Positions 15,001 to 19,317 of a stretch of 64,000 nt of DNA are shown one piece after another. The stretch is taken from NCBI GenBank assembly GCA_043820025.1, contig JBDRED010000021.1:1-64000 (forward strand), given 5' to 3'. The translations under genes were made by a program, and so were the position numbers. Source of the stretch: JBDRED01 sp043820025 [NCBI: Elusimicrobiota bacterium] (GTDB taxonomy: Bacteria > RUG730 > JBDRED01). How positions within the stretch are numbered: the stretch's first letter is position 1; each line of letters opens with the position of its first letter. The notes beneath the pieces were generated by a model. It searched no databases. It was not told the DNA's origin and saw only the letters and a program-made list of their open reading frames with translations.

Positions 15001-18000
15001 TAATTTTTTGCAGATTGATAATGGAAATAGACTAAAAATGCCTGGTTAAGTTCGCGCGGAGTATAATCCTTGCCAAACATCCTTTTTGTTAAAATCTCTG
15101 ACAATGCCTCTGTATACATAAACAGGTTTGTGTCCTCATCAACCCAGTATGCGGGAATGCCTCTTGTATTGAAGGCTTGAAGCTGGTCTTGAGTAGCCGC
15201 CTTTTTGGCCTTTCCGCTTTTAACCATATTGTCTAAGTTTCTATATAAACCTGCAAGCCTTCTGAAGTTTACGCCTTTTTGAATATCTCCGCTTATAATA
15301 AAGCTCATGTTAAATAAATGAAATTCATCGAAATCAATTACGTTCTGAGCCATGAATGCGTCGAATATACCGCTCGGGTCGCCTCTGTAATGGCCTTTAT
15401 GTCCAAACTGGTCATGCGTGTCTAATACTATAACATCGGGGTTATTATAAGCCTTTGCTAAGTCATTGAATTTGCCCTGTATAAATAATTCACTGCCATT
15501 GACCATTGTAAGGCCAAATACTTTAAACTGATCCGGAATAGCAATAATATTCTCATCGCCGGGGTCATTTAAGAACTTTAATAAAGCAGCCTCATTTTCA
15601 AGCACTAGTGTGCCTCTATATTTGTTGCCTAAGAGCCACTTCATCATCTGATGCCTTGCGACAAGCATTTCGGTTTTACCCATAGCAGTACCTGCCTGAA
15701 CAGACTGTCCCAAAGCAAGGTAAACAAGGCCCGCTACCTGCGCAGGCCTAAGCTGAACTCTGTTATTTTTAGTAAACATATAGTCTACAAGAGCAACTGC
15801 ATTAAAAAGATTTTTGGAAAGCGAGGTTTTCCAAGTTCCATTATCAACAGCTATTTTTACTGCGCTATATGCGCCAGAATCTCTAAATTTATCAACCTTA
15901 TATGTAACATTTCCCAATTCATCATAAGTAAAATACTTTTCAAGCTCGTCAAGTCCTGCTGTGCTTACATTGTATGTTTTATAGTAAGCGGCTGTTTTAT
16001 CGTCTAGAGTCAGGTCCTTGATTACCGCCGGAGCTGCTTCCTCTCCCACTACCACTTCTTCCTCTTCAACCAGTGACTCTTCCTCTTCCATTTTCAGCTC
16101 GCCTTCTTTATAAACCGTTCTTACAATAGTTCCATTTAATGTTGTATTAACAATAATTTGACCATTTTCCTGTATTACTTCAAAGTTTATTCCCGGCGCT
16201 TCCTTAGTTTTTAATTCATTATAAATTTTAAGCATCACTCGGTAGAATTCTGTTACCTTTGTGAAGTCTTCGCCAAAAGCTTTAAATAATTCAGCATTAA
16301 CCTGCTCAATTATATCTTTGGCTTTTGCAGTATCAAAATCAGCGGCCATTAAATAACTCTGCACCATAAGAGCCTGCGCTGTTTCGCGTCCCGGCAGATA
16401 CTTGCTTGCAAGGTTCTTTGCGCCGTCAAATGCCATACGCTCTGCCTGGCCAAACACGCGCGATAAATAAAGGCCTCTCGAATCTTCCTCAGTTACAGTT
16501 GGCGTTATAATCTCAAATGATACGCCGCGTCCTCTTAAAACCTCTTTTATTCCCTGAGCGTGGTATCCGCCCACAACCATTACCTTTATTTTTGATTTTA
16601 GCTTTTTGCCTATTTTTAACGTATTGTTTACAAGTATCTCGTTACGTTTTTCTGCAAGCTGATAGAATGATTCCATATTATCATCAGCCTCTGCTAAAAG
16701 CTCTTTGTTCTGGGCAAAGTAATTAACATGCGATAACTTTCCAGTTATCTCTCCTGCCTTTGAGTAGAATGCGTCCTTTGCGCCTTTCCATTCTTCCGCG
16801 TCCTGACTGCTGACGCGGTTAGATAAATAATTATCCATAAGGCCCATATAATGATCGCAGTATAAAAGCGTGTTACCATCCGTTCTGCCTCTCATAAACG
16901 CCTGTTTCAATGTATAAGTAAGATGCTCTTTTTCCTCTAAGAGCTTTGAGTCGTCAATTGAGCTGGCATACTCAAGATATTTAAAGTATGCGCTGAGCGC
17001 AGGATATGTGCTTGTAATATCGAGCTGTTTTGTTTTTATAAAATCCTTTAGGAATAAATAGTAGGCGTCTGTGTCCTTATGCGACCATGTTTCTAAGTTG
17101 TCAAACTCTTTCTCAGTAATAACTTCCTTTAAACGGCTCATAATGTATGATGTCTCGGTTAATACTGAGTCTGTGTTAAGGGTCTTTCTTAATGCAGCTG
17201 CGCTCAAAAGATTATTTAACTGCGGATATTGTTTTTCAAACGGGACATTGTATTCATCAGCCTTTGATTTTAAAAATTTTAAGTATGATTCCAGCGAAAG
17301 TTTGCCGTTTAAGTATCTCTTTTCAGTTTCCTCAAACTCCTTTAATGCGTTTGTATATAAATATCTCTTACCTTTTGTAAGAACATTTTTAACCCTGTCC
17401 ATAATGCCCAAAAGCATCATTCTGTATTCAAGCGACTTGTAAAGCATACGGAAGTCATGCTTATAGGTTTGCGGATCCTCAATACCTTCAAGCGTAAGCT
17501 TACCTGGATTTTCTATTGAATAATATTCAGGGCCGCTTATATCTCCGCTTTCAACAAAATAATTTACAACCCTTTCTTTTACGGTTTTATCAGGTATACT
17601 GGCTAAGATTGCGGTGTCAATCTCTCCCCATGAACCTTCAATACCGACAAACTTAGCGTCTTCGCCATATGTCTCTTTAATTACTCGGATTATCTCTTTA
17701 ATATTTTTCTGCGCCTGGGGGTGACAGTGCAGATCTTTTATACAGATAACCTTTTCATCGCTTTTACCATTAAATGTTTCAACAACCTTTCCATAGCTTG
17801 GAGGCATGTATAGCGCGCTGCCAAGAGCCGGCGCCGGCGCTGCTGCCCAGACAAAGTCATGGCATGTCACAGTAATAAATGTGACAAGCACTGCCAGAGC
17901 GACTGTGCGCGTTGTAGACGAGAACCTGCTCCTCCCGTCTTCATGCCACCGCATAATTCTATTTAATAAACGTTTGCCTTTCAACTTAAGATAATCCGAG

Positions 18001-18008
18001 TACTTCAT
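1..18008 (-). CDS. Giant multidomain protein: ChaN/TraB-like + SecA-like ATPase + membrane segments + YD-like tandem repeats (partial, C-terminus outside window)
   Basis: One frame stays open from an ATG at 18008 (preceded by AGGGGGTG) to the left edge, at least 6,002 codons. In order: a hydrophobic signal or anchor at about residues 32-55; a ChaN/TraB/EreA-like region from DLHCH (D92) to GGYHAQG (H483); a Glu-rich linker near 640-660; a SecA-like superfamily-2 ATPase with AMGKTE (K778), DEFH (D894), SAT (1247), a motif V-like segment (about 1403) and QTLGRVAR (1434). Hydrophobic segments lie near 1130-1173 (inside the ATPase), 1930-1977, 2210-2263 and 2274-2300. Then come four acidic DxDxDG loops (about 2330-2640), a GGGGYIP array (2786-2818), about twenty repeats of 128-158 residues, and a further hydrophobic helix at the edge. 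Frame was checked at several points by codon phase. Likely membrane-anchored or secreted; function unknown. The SecA-like homology rests on motif order and spacing. Confidence 0.85.
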   Translation of the reverse strand, partial: MKYSDYLKLKGKRLLNRIMRWHEDGRSRFSSTTRTVALAVLVTFITVTCHDFVWAAAPAPALGSALYMPPSYGKVVETFNGKSDEKVICIKDLHCHPQAQKNIKEIIRVIKETYGEDAKFVGIEGSWGEIDTAILASIPDKTVKERVVNYFVESGDISGPEYYSIENPGKLTLEGIEDPQTYKHDFRMLYKSLEYRMMLLGIMDRVKNVLTKGKRYLYTNALKEFEETEKRYLNGKLSLESYLKFLKSKADEYNVPFEKQYPQLNNLLSAAALRKTLNTDSVLTETSYIMSRLKEVITEKEFDNLETWSHKDTDAYYLFLKDFIKTKQLDITSTYPALSAYFKYLEYASSIDDSKLLEEKEHLTYTLKQAFMRGRTDGNTLLYCDHYMGLMDNYLSNRVSSQDAEEWKGAKDAFYSKAGEITGKLSHVNYFAQNKELLAEADDNMESFYQLAEKRNEILVNNTLKIGKKLKSKIKVMVVGGYHAQGIKEVLRGRGVSFEIITPTVTEEDSRGLYLSRVFGQAERMAFDGAKNLASKYLPGRETAQALMVQSYLMAADFDTAKAKDIIEQVNAELFKAFGEDFTKVTEFYRVMLKIYNELKTKEAPGINFEVIQENGQIIVNTTLNGTIVRTVYKEGELKMEEEESLVEEEEVVVGEEAAPAVIKDLTLDDKTAAYYKTYNVSTAGLDELEKYFTYDELGNVTYKVDKFRDSGAYSAVKIAVDNGTWKTSLSKNLFNAVALVDYMFTKNNRVQLRPAQVAGLVYLALGQSVQAGTAMGKTEMLVARHQMMKWLLGNKYRGTLVLENEAALLKFLNDPGDENIIAIPDQFKVFGLTMVNGSELFIQGKFNDLAKAYNNPDVIVLDTHDQFGHKGHYRGDPSGIFDAFMAQNVIDFDEFHLFNMSFIISGDIQKGVNFRRLAGLYRNLDNMVKSGKAKKAATQDQLQAFNTRGIPAYWVDEDTNLFMYTEALSEILTKRMFGKDYTPRELNQAFLVYFHYQSAKNYAVTADQASSAGIVFNALRTVGAKYDNHPVRMDDVHVYTIGDDYKTAVERNELAVLIQQDEAGKWDISFSQPMLNTPLTGKGFAKLRNDIVKGMQVKIVPVDALGKAQPDQEIGDELTTANCAIKSNQAVKRGVIVRAVTGLLTWSMFILSLPVRFINSIYVLAKKILFFILPSKKASSVVWSDVTADFRLNVLYYTGNILSKIFKRGQGINLSNLILPKKVESSVTRSEFLGSNKGRRMVLGVSATLDDETKALLGTGMVVIDEGAMSNLEYLTEKRVNNAGEHAQKIADQQENGKKKAGIKKAVSVQVLESRLDTMAQNIVNAWTAENIHTDRKSFTAQLIIGTDPDEITAVRQAVEAKLRAKNINPDDYIVEIDPDTNPEDINDTASNMAEQGKIVFANLRMSTGVNVKGNVDLHIIDADRMSSDTFNQTLGRVARTDDASAAIFVYMNKSRLERVLVDKLGNRPGSISEDDPYYKAYLQIFNTKRLKFAGQALEKYQKGDTLQDFERLYLLQYITKQAQVGQKLLQAWYEAKRAEYIRILKDAADKFGEDSEVANQIKDFITNQIDNAPSAGALRLPEDNTVSSAEIFRRQTEQLKNELKGFWTSLQTRIGIVEGDTGNVNAMLGILRESEKGIENIDAERELKESGLDYLILPHQEKEDPYIKQMQVVNVMKRVQQFKEIEAELETEAETGTGVVSSAERIAFEMKSKNIMAITGANDARGIFTNYTEREARLEAENLAASPVLQRNYLVMVVPDKGLFGKARKAVRGRNARIVIVKKETDEYSELGRKKWWWRAYEKIRSQKSQDKRDADAVRSAFGFGILGVGGRTAIDSTDPLFTRLMQLSYENFNGQYSEVMESLIGSLLDKGSSKTGKVLNEMEKRQRAQKVMKAVGAITKQRKDRYTDNLVNAYHGGGYFARNIGNILGLRFLPFRIPVISQIGGFITAVLNFIFYGNTYKFSRLVTPIIAKGAYELMDGEKKERINYASMADYLKAENASFTMDNAPRYALMAKRAGEMYEREKERWAENYGIKTFDQFFILTLNLMQRIEQDREDLDELVFLGKTKRQLGIMPSTLLDTTGLKTGLMQMRKYHMQGGDTPPADDLMRQWGIRKGTRSFLTAAWVFIVEDDDRKLFPKASSLANQVKDERNKARKTALNEEYRVVFYATYRNAIRKTTNQIMDAYKYEQTRQKTTPIGRFLKKHYKIANVVKLSWMVFTKFIFQGVMIVMMAMGSWQGIIIGLSMKVVTKIVTPFLMKRVQNSTLIPYAWKEPMMAGVQAASVMYVAVAAVAMTGNISSMIEAKVSTPEQDNGELTVRDEEGNIYEYEDTNNNGVLDDEDKLVRMYKDGQWYDLQSDGTWKVYTDDGDKIFNTEKDTLIPEGPAPEPAEPYLNDDGNWVVDNGDGTISIYGNTKEDEEEVFNIEEDTLIETTPAGEVTYTGEWRVLNADGSYTIYADDGDGMFDPDKDIPIRMEQTFRSSVMGTYGKIMSWANPMQLPFTLMRQLYLNGSELETEDTPEFGKNDPELGEDGKWYWQKDNGQIEVWDDDGDGEFDPEKDTRREDLDTHADVWAYLDEDGYWHVFQKNGNEVIYRDDLAGQGWSEPKLDEDGNWYQLDDNGVIHVWEDDGDGEFDPDKDTKKDDIDKRTLNISRETYIETKYSSDHTFTRILYWMTPLAWADALLQTVELGYAEPLKDNELPDENDDEETKQKKEEIASKKAGRKIKLTPAMRRYLLLQAPAYSFFNGDALGQIHAMQDFEDNRANVIDSYYAYKELAEHYDDGGYIPGGGGYIPGGGGYIPGGGGYIPGGGGYIPYNPNIYTNANSEKTEQEAEDEEDAKSNEQETTYNDVSTALYAPTAEIGGPVLLGADGGPEPLGVETTEESWTQLPDGRWVHVITYYDDGVVYKSETYTYLDNGDGVFDVSDTSGEILLTKETGTPGEGRIRTIYYNLDRSESQVIVWTDADSGYIYNSSVIADADEIAGNNDNAVGTIEITDDAGLIKIVETYTDGRSEVTTWYNADGSVNKSLIGTNLYVPNPSNPNEMFLYYDENGDGTGDALTAKYVFTETWVGSNKINVTDYIEYYDTDGVTVASTVDYTAYSVISGDPIEGKSYDGAFTTDPEGASRTNLVYMEISEEDIDGDGVNETKVENYYKDAGMTIKIRSIWYNDDATVNRILEDETGRLYIVDTLDPNLVHIYNDVNKNGIVDAEDTALQNIMYSGAKISYIEYYNADGTSIVKTVNYTAYSGDDPINGVVYSGDHNNIGVWASQLGTISISEQEIDGKLLTRVAFTRRDEIVVSETNWYDTNDNVYQTLDNKSHKLYRPDAVDSNIVHVYIDSNADGAPDTGLEIERWVYTMDGSNKVVDYIQYYDKDGAVVTTLDYTAYDGNGNAVDGVIRDGDISAGVIKYITIVNSYDINGNLTQSVLYAYNDASKTDLSKIEWYDGGGNLWKSWAGGELYVNSATIPGKVYVYIDKNANGMIDSGTNIVRTEQYQYDGNNVVISYITYHNSAGAAVRTVEYSAYDSDGKPTLGISYDGAYNNPVKDNLRYLTIDTINNIVYEYTDAGRTDLVKTSWYDADGVEIKMWDSEKKILYIRTGNTATVYLNNTTGDTSSGYKYSDETYDTNGRLVHAEYYDESGAVIVRSVNYEYDAFGARTGGISYDGAYTADPAGAGRTNIRYITITGNKVEEFSNSAKTVLIRTLWYDDRVVIKEWDNVNNVLYVMEGNAVTIYNNNTTGEITSGTLSSLTEYDEDGRIDYIEYYDTDGITVIRTLDYLTYDSSDNPITAIAYDGAYTADPVGESRGNITYINIINTYADNVLTDVKVDEYSNSAKTNLIRITWYQDDNNFQAPVKTWYDGRIYVVSPSNPNKIYVYIDANHNGSPDVGTNLVQTIVYTYDGSNRVIDYITYHNKAGAPAKTLDYLTYDADGNPVNAVSYSGAYTANYTSASNLRYLTLSEDGALVKVEEYSDAGKTNLIITSWYDTDGILTKAWDPNTNTLYVRNGDKLDVYKYNTTGDEADPNDFHFASYTYNDQDQIDYIEYYGSDGVTVARTVDYETYDANGNPELGISYEGAYTAVPVIDKYLSVSYVYDVDGETVLSSTVEEYSDSARTNLIRRTIYDANGNVQSDWDVVKQTLYIVTGNQADIYLNNTSGDTSTGYLYATETYNSDNEVDYVEYYDPAGVTIVSTTDYDYDASGKRVSGISYNGAYTADPAGDGRTITYLTIVDNVVYEYSDPAKTTLIRVTWYDEEGIVKAWDVTKSILYVRDGGGVNVYKYNTTGDENQADDFLYARYTYDDNDRIDYIQFYDKDGVVIRTVDYTAYDANDNPIDGIAYYGAYTADPIGEGRSNLRYLTITNHYDAGQNMTDSIVEEFTDAVKTTSVRTTWYDTDGNVTKMWDEEKQTLYIVTGNQADVYINNTSGDTSTGTLYSRETYDTDNHIDYVEYYNADGVTIRRTVDYEYDANGIRFAGVSYDGAYTLDPVGEARGNIRYLDIDEAQGIVSEYTGRTGAGTPADPYVYTGYIKTSTYGVDGLTREYDAVNHILYVINGNKVDVYINNLTGIESTEPGGDGTHTATYTYISGTTQIDYVEYYDTDQTTVKRTVDYTAYDANDNPINGIAHDGAYTADPIGEARTNLRYLTITNNYDVDGNITDSMIEEFTDAVKTTRTKTTWYDADGNVTKMWDEENKILYLVSGNRADIYLNNTSGDTSTGYLYATETYNANNQVDYVEYYNADGTAVMRTIDYEYNASGVRVAGIAYNGAYTAPGPDNNANGIPDNLEAKDGLTFLNINTALGRVEEYTTRTGTDVDSYVYSGHTKTAWYDADGNLEREWLVNQNILYVISGNQVIVYKYNTTGVEGDGFKYAAYTYNTDNQIDHIEYFDAGGNAVRVFQYLDWDENNNPTKGIAYDAPYVPVDMADNDGNGYPDNLETLSNVRYLKITNEYEGDGLTLKSSTVEQYSDAGLTTLRRRSIYDGLGNVKEEWDVDRKELYIRDDENATAYIYINNTTGIAPGQPGGDGNLYSREIYDDNNLVIYTEYYNINTGLIERTVNYEYDGTGKRIGGIAYDGEYTADPAGESRGNIRYLTITEEEGKVEEYSDSAKTNLLRTIWYNTDKSVNRISDRATGLLYIRVDAVTVDIYEDADGDGIADGNRLRTIVYDAQQRMDYVVYYEQDGVTPKRTVGYLDYDANGNPIDGVSYDGGYTADPVADGRTNITYLTINPAENSVSEYSDSAKTNLLRKTWYNADGSVIKTLDAKTNRIYITDLSNPEFVDVFYDFNHDGTADSKRIERQRFDPFNNGRIDYIIYYKADGTTVASELRYTAYDTDNNPTAGILYDADNNPIQYITIDNTNNIIYVYSDSAKTNLLTKTWMNADGTIKRVWNAKTRQLFVTDWTNDPTGKTINVYLDIADDGDFTGAVIDHTTVYELSNNNIILNYEIYYDANGNPIRRIVYNDYSPSDSEISAVVYNYVNGAWEGNRIGTLIISEDTTTLPGETLKKVVFTDNYGRSETAWYSDDGALRLQLKDGRWYSFEYDNAGYLTKMSVYDDNIVEGVFETDENHDNLVIEYYYERYTTASGKVNVRVDYIEYYKLDGTVDKTVEYEAYNDEGRPTDAVVYDGSYTIIAGERTNVRYLKIEYGSFDGGRADVKVTQYLHRSGPDFAGAYSYDSVEKTSFYDNKGRVVREETMFHGKERTFVYEYNDSLGLPLHIATKITITDSDGYEKESTYDASKSDKANHKYAYYTTERNAPQHVLEEIVNFSLDMFGSSRADTTYVDYYDRQGRLLYRDFEITDTTTYLSTKTVRLYFDDSGNPLYMYALNSNGQVIDRDGNVLYEDSEQRWRPIAGGAGDTDGLDQLDNGNGALFKYRVRVVTLNLPDAGSTQLTEVRVEDMTTGRFSFIYYDDNGVRRAEGMDTDGDGEADVFTYYDESGRPNFIWNYIVMPFNMMVGLMKALLAKIGIGGAAAGGTAAMIATTFVLGLPVAVLFMALLSWSNR
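800..9360 (-). repeat. About twenty tandem YD-like protein repeats inside the giant gene
   Basis: Unit landmarks recur at about 8650, 8210, 7797, 7382, 6999, 6615, 6171, 5770, 5366, 4980, 4560, 4121, 3703, 3256, 2782, 2387 and further left, so the spacing is 383-474 bp. Each unit follows the plan IDYIEYYDxDG, YDANGNPIxGI, YDGAYTADP, NLRYLTI, EYSDSAKT, TWYDxDGNV, WD, LYV, NNTTGD, TYD. The motifs recall Rhs/YD repeats, but the unit is much longer than the classical YD repeat. Some units are nearly identical as DNA (for example around 3860-3900 and 5515-5560), which suggests recent duplication or gene conversion. Fold inferred: beta-rich, extracellular. Confidence 0.8.
9555..9654 (-). repeat. 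21-bp microsatellite-like repeat coding for GGGGYIP
   Basis: Nearly five copies of a 21-bp unit encode the heptad GGGGYIP in the giant ORF, just before the long repeats. Because 21 is a multiple of 3, gain or loss of units keeps the frame. It probably forms a flexible glycine linker of variable length between the membrane/ATPase part and the repeat part. Confidence 0.85.
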
Positions 18009-18813
18009 GAGTACCACCCCCTAATAAATTTATAGGGGTCAGGTCTCCACATTCCACATTTTTGTGGAATGTGGAGACCTGACCCCTACTTTCTCTGTTT
18101 GATTTATAATAAAAAAACGCGTTAAGATCTTTTTTAAAAGACCCAAACGCGTTTTTACTGCCATCCATATTCGTTATATTTTCAATATCTTCCTTTTCTG
18201 ACCTCGACTCATCAACACGCTTTAACATACTCCTTATTTTTGTCAAATAATAAAATACGCTAAGCGCCATAAATAAAATATCAGCCTTCCATACGCCAAA
18301 CAGCGATGAAAAGCCGGATCTATCCCTCCAGATTCCGTCTAGTTTATTATGACCGAAATTTTTATTAAACACTCCATTGCTGATATTCTGTTTGTGCCCG
18401 CAAATCTTTTTTAAATACTTGATCAGGTATTCATACATGCTTACAGCAATGATATAGTCGTTTGGTTTAGAAGTATTTTCAAACTCAGTCCCAAAATCAT
18501 TATTGTGTTTTATCTTTGTTTCGGACGAAGCGATTTTTTGAAATTTGACTGAGCGGAATGTAACAATAGAAACATTGCCTGCGCTGCATATAAGCGCAAA
18601 TGAAGCGTCAAATACACGCTTAATACGCGGCCTAACTGCTGCTGAACTCAGTACAGACTTAACTGCGTCAGAGTTAATCAGGCTGTTAGTTGGAACTCCC
18701 ACAGCGCCAACATACGCCTGCGCTGTAACCTGAATACAGAACGCAAAAAGGACTGCTGTGCCCGCAATCTTAGCCCTATTCATATTGGAGATGATATTAG
18801 ATAGTTTCTTCAT
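17986..18813 (-). CDS. Secreted or membrane protein of unknown function upstream of the giant gene
   Basis: 275 codons, with an AGGAGGA ribosome site before the ATG. A signal-peptide-like N-terminus (MNRAKIAGTAVLFAFCIQVT, then AQA) suggests export. A second hydrophobic stretch lies near residues 180-195 (ADILFMALSVFYYL). I recognise no family. The last 35-40 residues are suspect: they are encoded by a terminator-like hairpin (18111-18156) and by a perfect 26-bp palindrome (18033-18088), so the native C-terminus was probably shorter and the reading frame has been extended through inserted sequence. The ORF end overlaps the start of the giant gene by 23 bp. Expression of the two is likely linked, with this gene read first. 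Confidence 0.6.
   Translation of the reverse strand: MKKLSNIISNMNRAKIAGTAVLFAFCIQVTAQAYVGAVGVPTNSLINSDAVKSVLSSAAVRPRIKRVFDASFALICSAGNVSIVTFRSVKFQKIASSETKIKHNNDFGTEFENTSKPNDYIIAVSMYEYLIKYLKKICGHKQNISNGVFNKNFGHNKLDGIWRDRSGFSSLFGVWKADILFMALSVFYYLTKIRSMLKRVDESRSEKEDIENITNMDGSKNAFGSFKKDLNAFFYYKSNRESRGQVSTFHKNVECGDLTPINLLGGGTHEVLGLS
18033..18088. repeat. Perfect 26-bp palindrome, REP-like
   Basis: Arms 18033-18058 and 18063-18088 are perfect complements around a TTTT loop. The core includes GGTCAGGTCTCCACATTCC. Sequences of this type recur in many bacterial genomes as short REP or RAYT-associated elements (established type, assignment inferred). It lies inside the 3' end of the upstream ORF and 25 bp before the giant gene's ATG. 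Confidence 0.8.
18111..18156 (-). terminator. Terminator-like hairpin inside the 3' end of the upstream ORF
   Basis: An 11-bp perfect stem (18113-18123 with 18146-18156, core ACGCGT) is followed on the minus strand by a run of seven T. It sits within the 275-codon ORF and before the giant gene, so it may mark the true end of the upstream transcript or attenuate transcription into the giant gene. Confidence 0.6.
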
Positions 18814-18837
18814 TTAAATATAATCCTCCTATGGACT

Positions 18838-18911
18838 AATATAAAAATACCACAGAAACCATTGAAAACAAAGCGAAGTTATTGTGAATTTTTGTGAATT
18901 TTTTGCGAAGA
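18838..18911 (-). promoter_or_regulatory. Promoter region with an upstream motif shared with 55521-55592
   Basis: On the minus strand a TATATT -10 box (18838-18843) lies 25 bp before the ATG. 27 bp further upstream begins a bipartite motif (18871-18911) whose halves, read on the plus strand, are AAGCGAAGTT and TGTGAATTTTTTGCGAA. The same halves occur at the same distance from the -10 box of the GIGTTNP gene. Inferred: activator or repressor site, or UP-type element. Confidence 0.55.
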
Positions 18912-18945
18912 TTTTATACACAGATTACACAGATAACGCTCCTGC

Positions 18946-19080
18946 GTCATCCTGAGTGAAACGAAGGATCTCCGAAAGAGTTACCACTCACGAAGATTTC
19001 ACCGCCTAAGCTGGACCCCGCAAAATGCGGTGGCTTAGTGCAGCAGCCCTCAGAATGAGAGCTGCCTGTCGCAGACGGAC
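18946..19080. repeat. Gene-free stretch carrying short dispersed repeats
   Basis: From 18946 the sequence TCATCCTGAGTGAAACGAAG resembles a dispersed intergenic element seen in many environmental bacteria. It is followed by hairpins, notably a CTAAGC/GCTTAG stem with an inner CCGCA/TGCGG stem near 19005-19040. I see no credible gene here. The rest of 18912-19108 also looks non-coding. Confidence 0.45.
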
Positions 19081-19108
19081 CGGGCTGCAGTCCACACATT
19101 TATTTCTC

Positions 19109-19201
19109 TTATTTCTTCAATATTCTTTTATAGCAAAATATCATAAGCCCTATTATTACGCTCCATGATACAATAAGCATTATCCATCCAAATATAGTCA
19201 T
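19109..19201 (-). CDS. MetS-family small subunit of NSS transporter (30 residues)
   Basis: A 30-codon ORF starting MTIFGWIMLIVSWSVI and ending KRILKK, preceded by an AGAGGGG ribosome site. It is a single transmembrane helix with a basic C-terminal tail. This is the size, composition and position of MetS, the small subunit that works with MetP-type sodium-dependent NSS transporters such as the Corynebacterium methionine system (family knowledge). It lies 117 bp downstream of the transporter on the same strand, separated by a palindrome (19217-19244). The substrate cannot be deduced. It is too short for standard ORF calling, but length, topology and neighbour agree. Confidence 0.8.
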   Translation of the reverse strand: MTIFGWIMLIVSWSVIIGLMIFCYKRILKK

Positions 19202-19216
19202 AAAAATTTCCCCTCT

Positions 19217-19244
19217 GTCATTCCTGCTTTCGCAGGAATGACAA
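19217..19244. repeat. 12-bp palindrome between transporter and MetS-like gene
   Basis: TGTCATTCCTGC and its exact complement flank a TTTC loop. It belongs to the common CATTCCTGC...GCAGGAATG class of dispersed intergenic palindromes. In this place it could also reduce read-through from the transporter gene to the MetS-like gene. Confidence 0.7.
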
Positions 19245-19317
19245 CAGAAACAGGATTCCCGCCGCAGTTTATCCGGCCATAAGCGGGGCAGGAATAACAG
19301 AATATCAAAACAATGAA

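Noticed and set aside
794-18000. Many plus-strand ORFs of 60-125 codons opposite the giant gene
   Set aside because: They are rich in Pro/Ser/Cys or His from the complement of repeated codons, lack ribosome sites, and overlap a 6,002-codon frame that explains the region.
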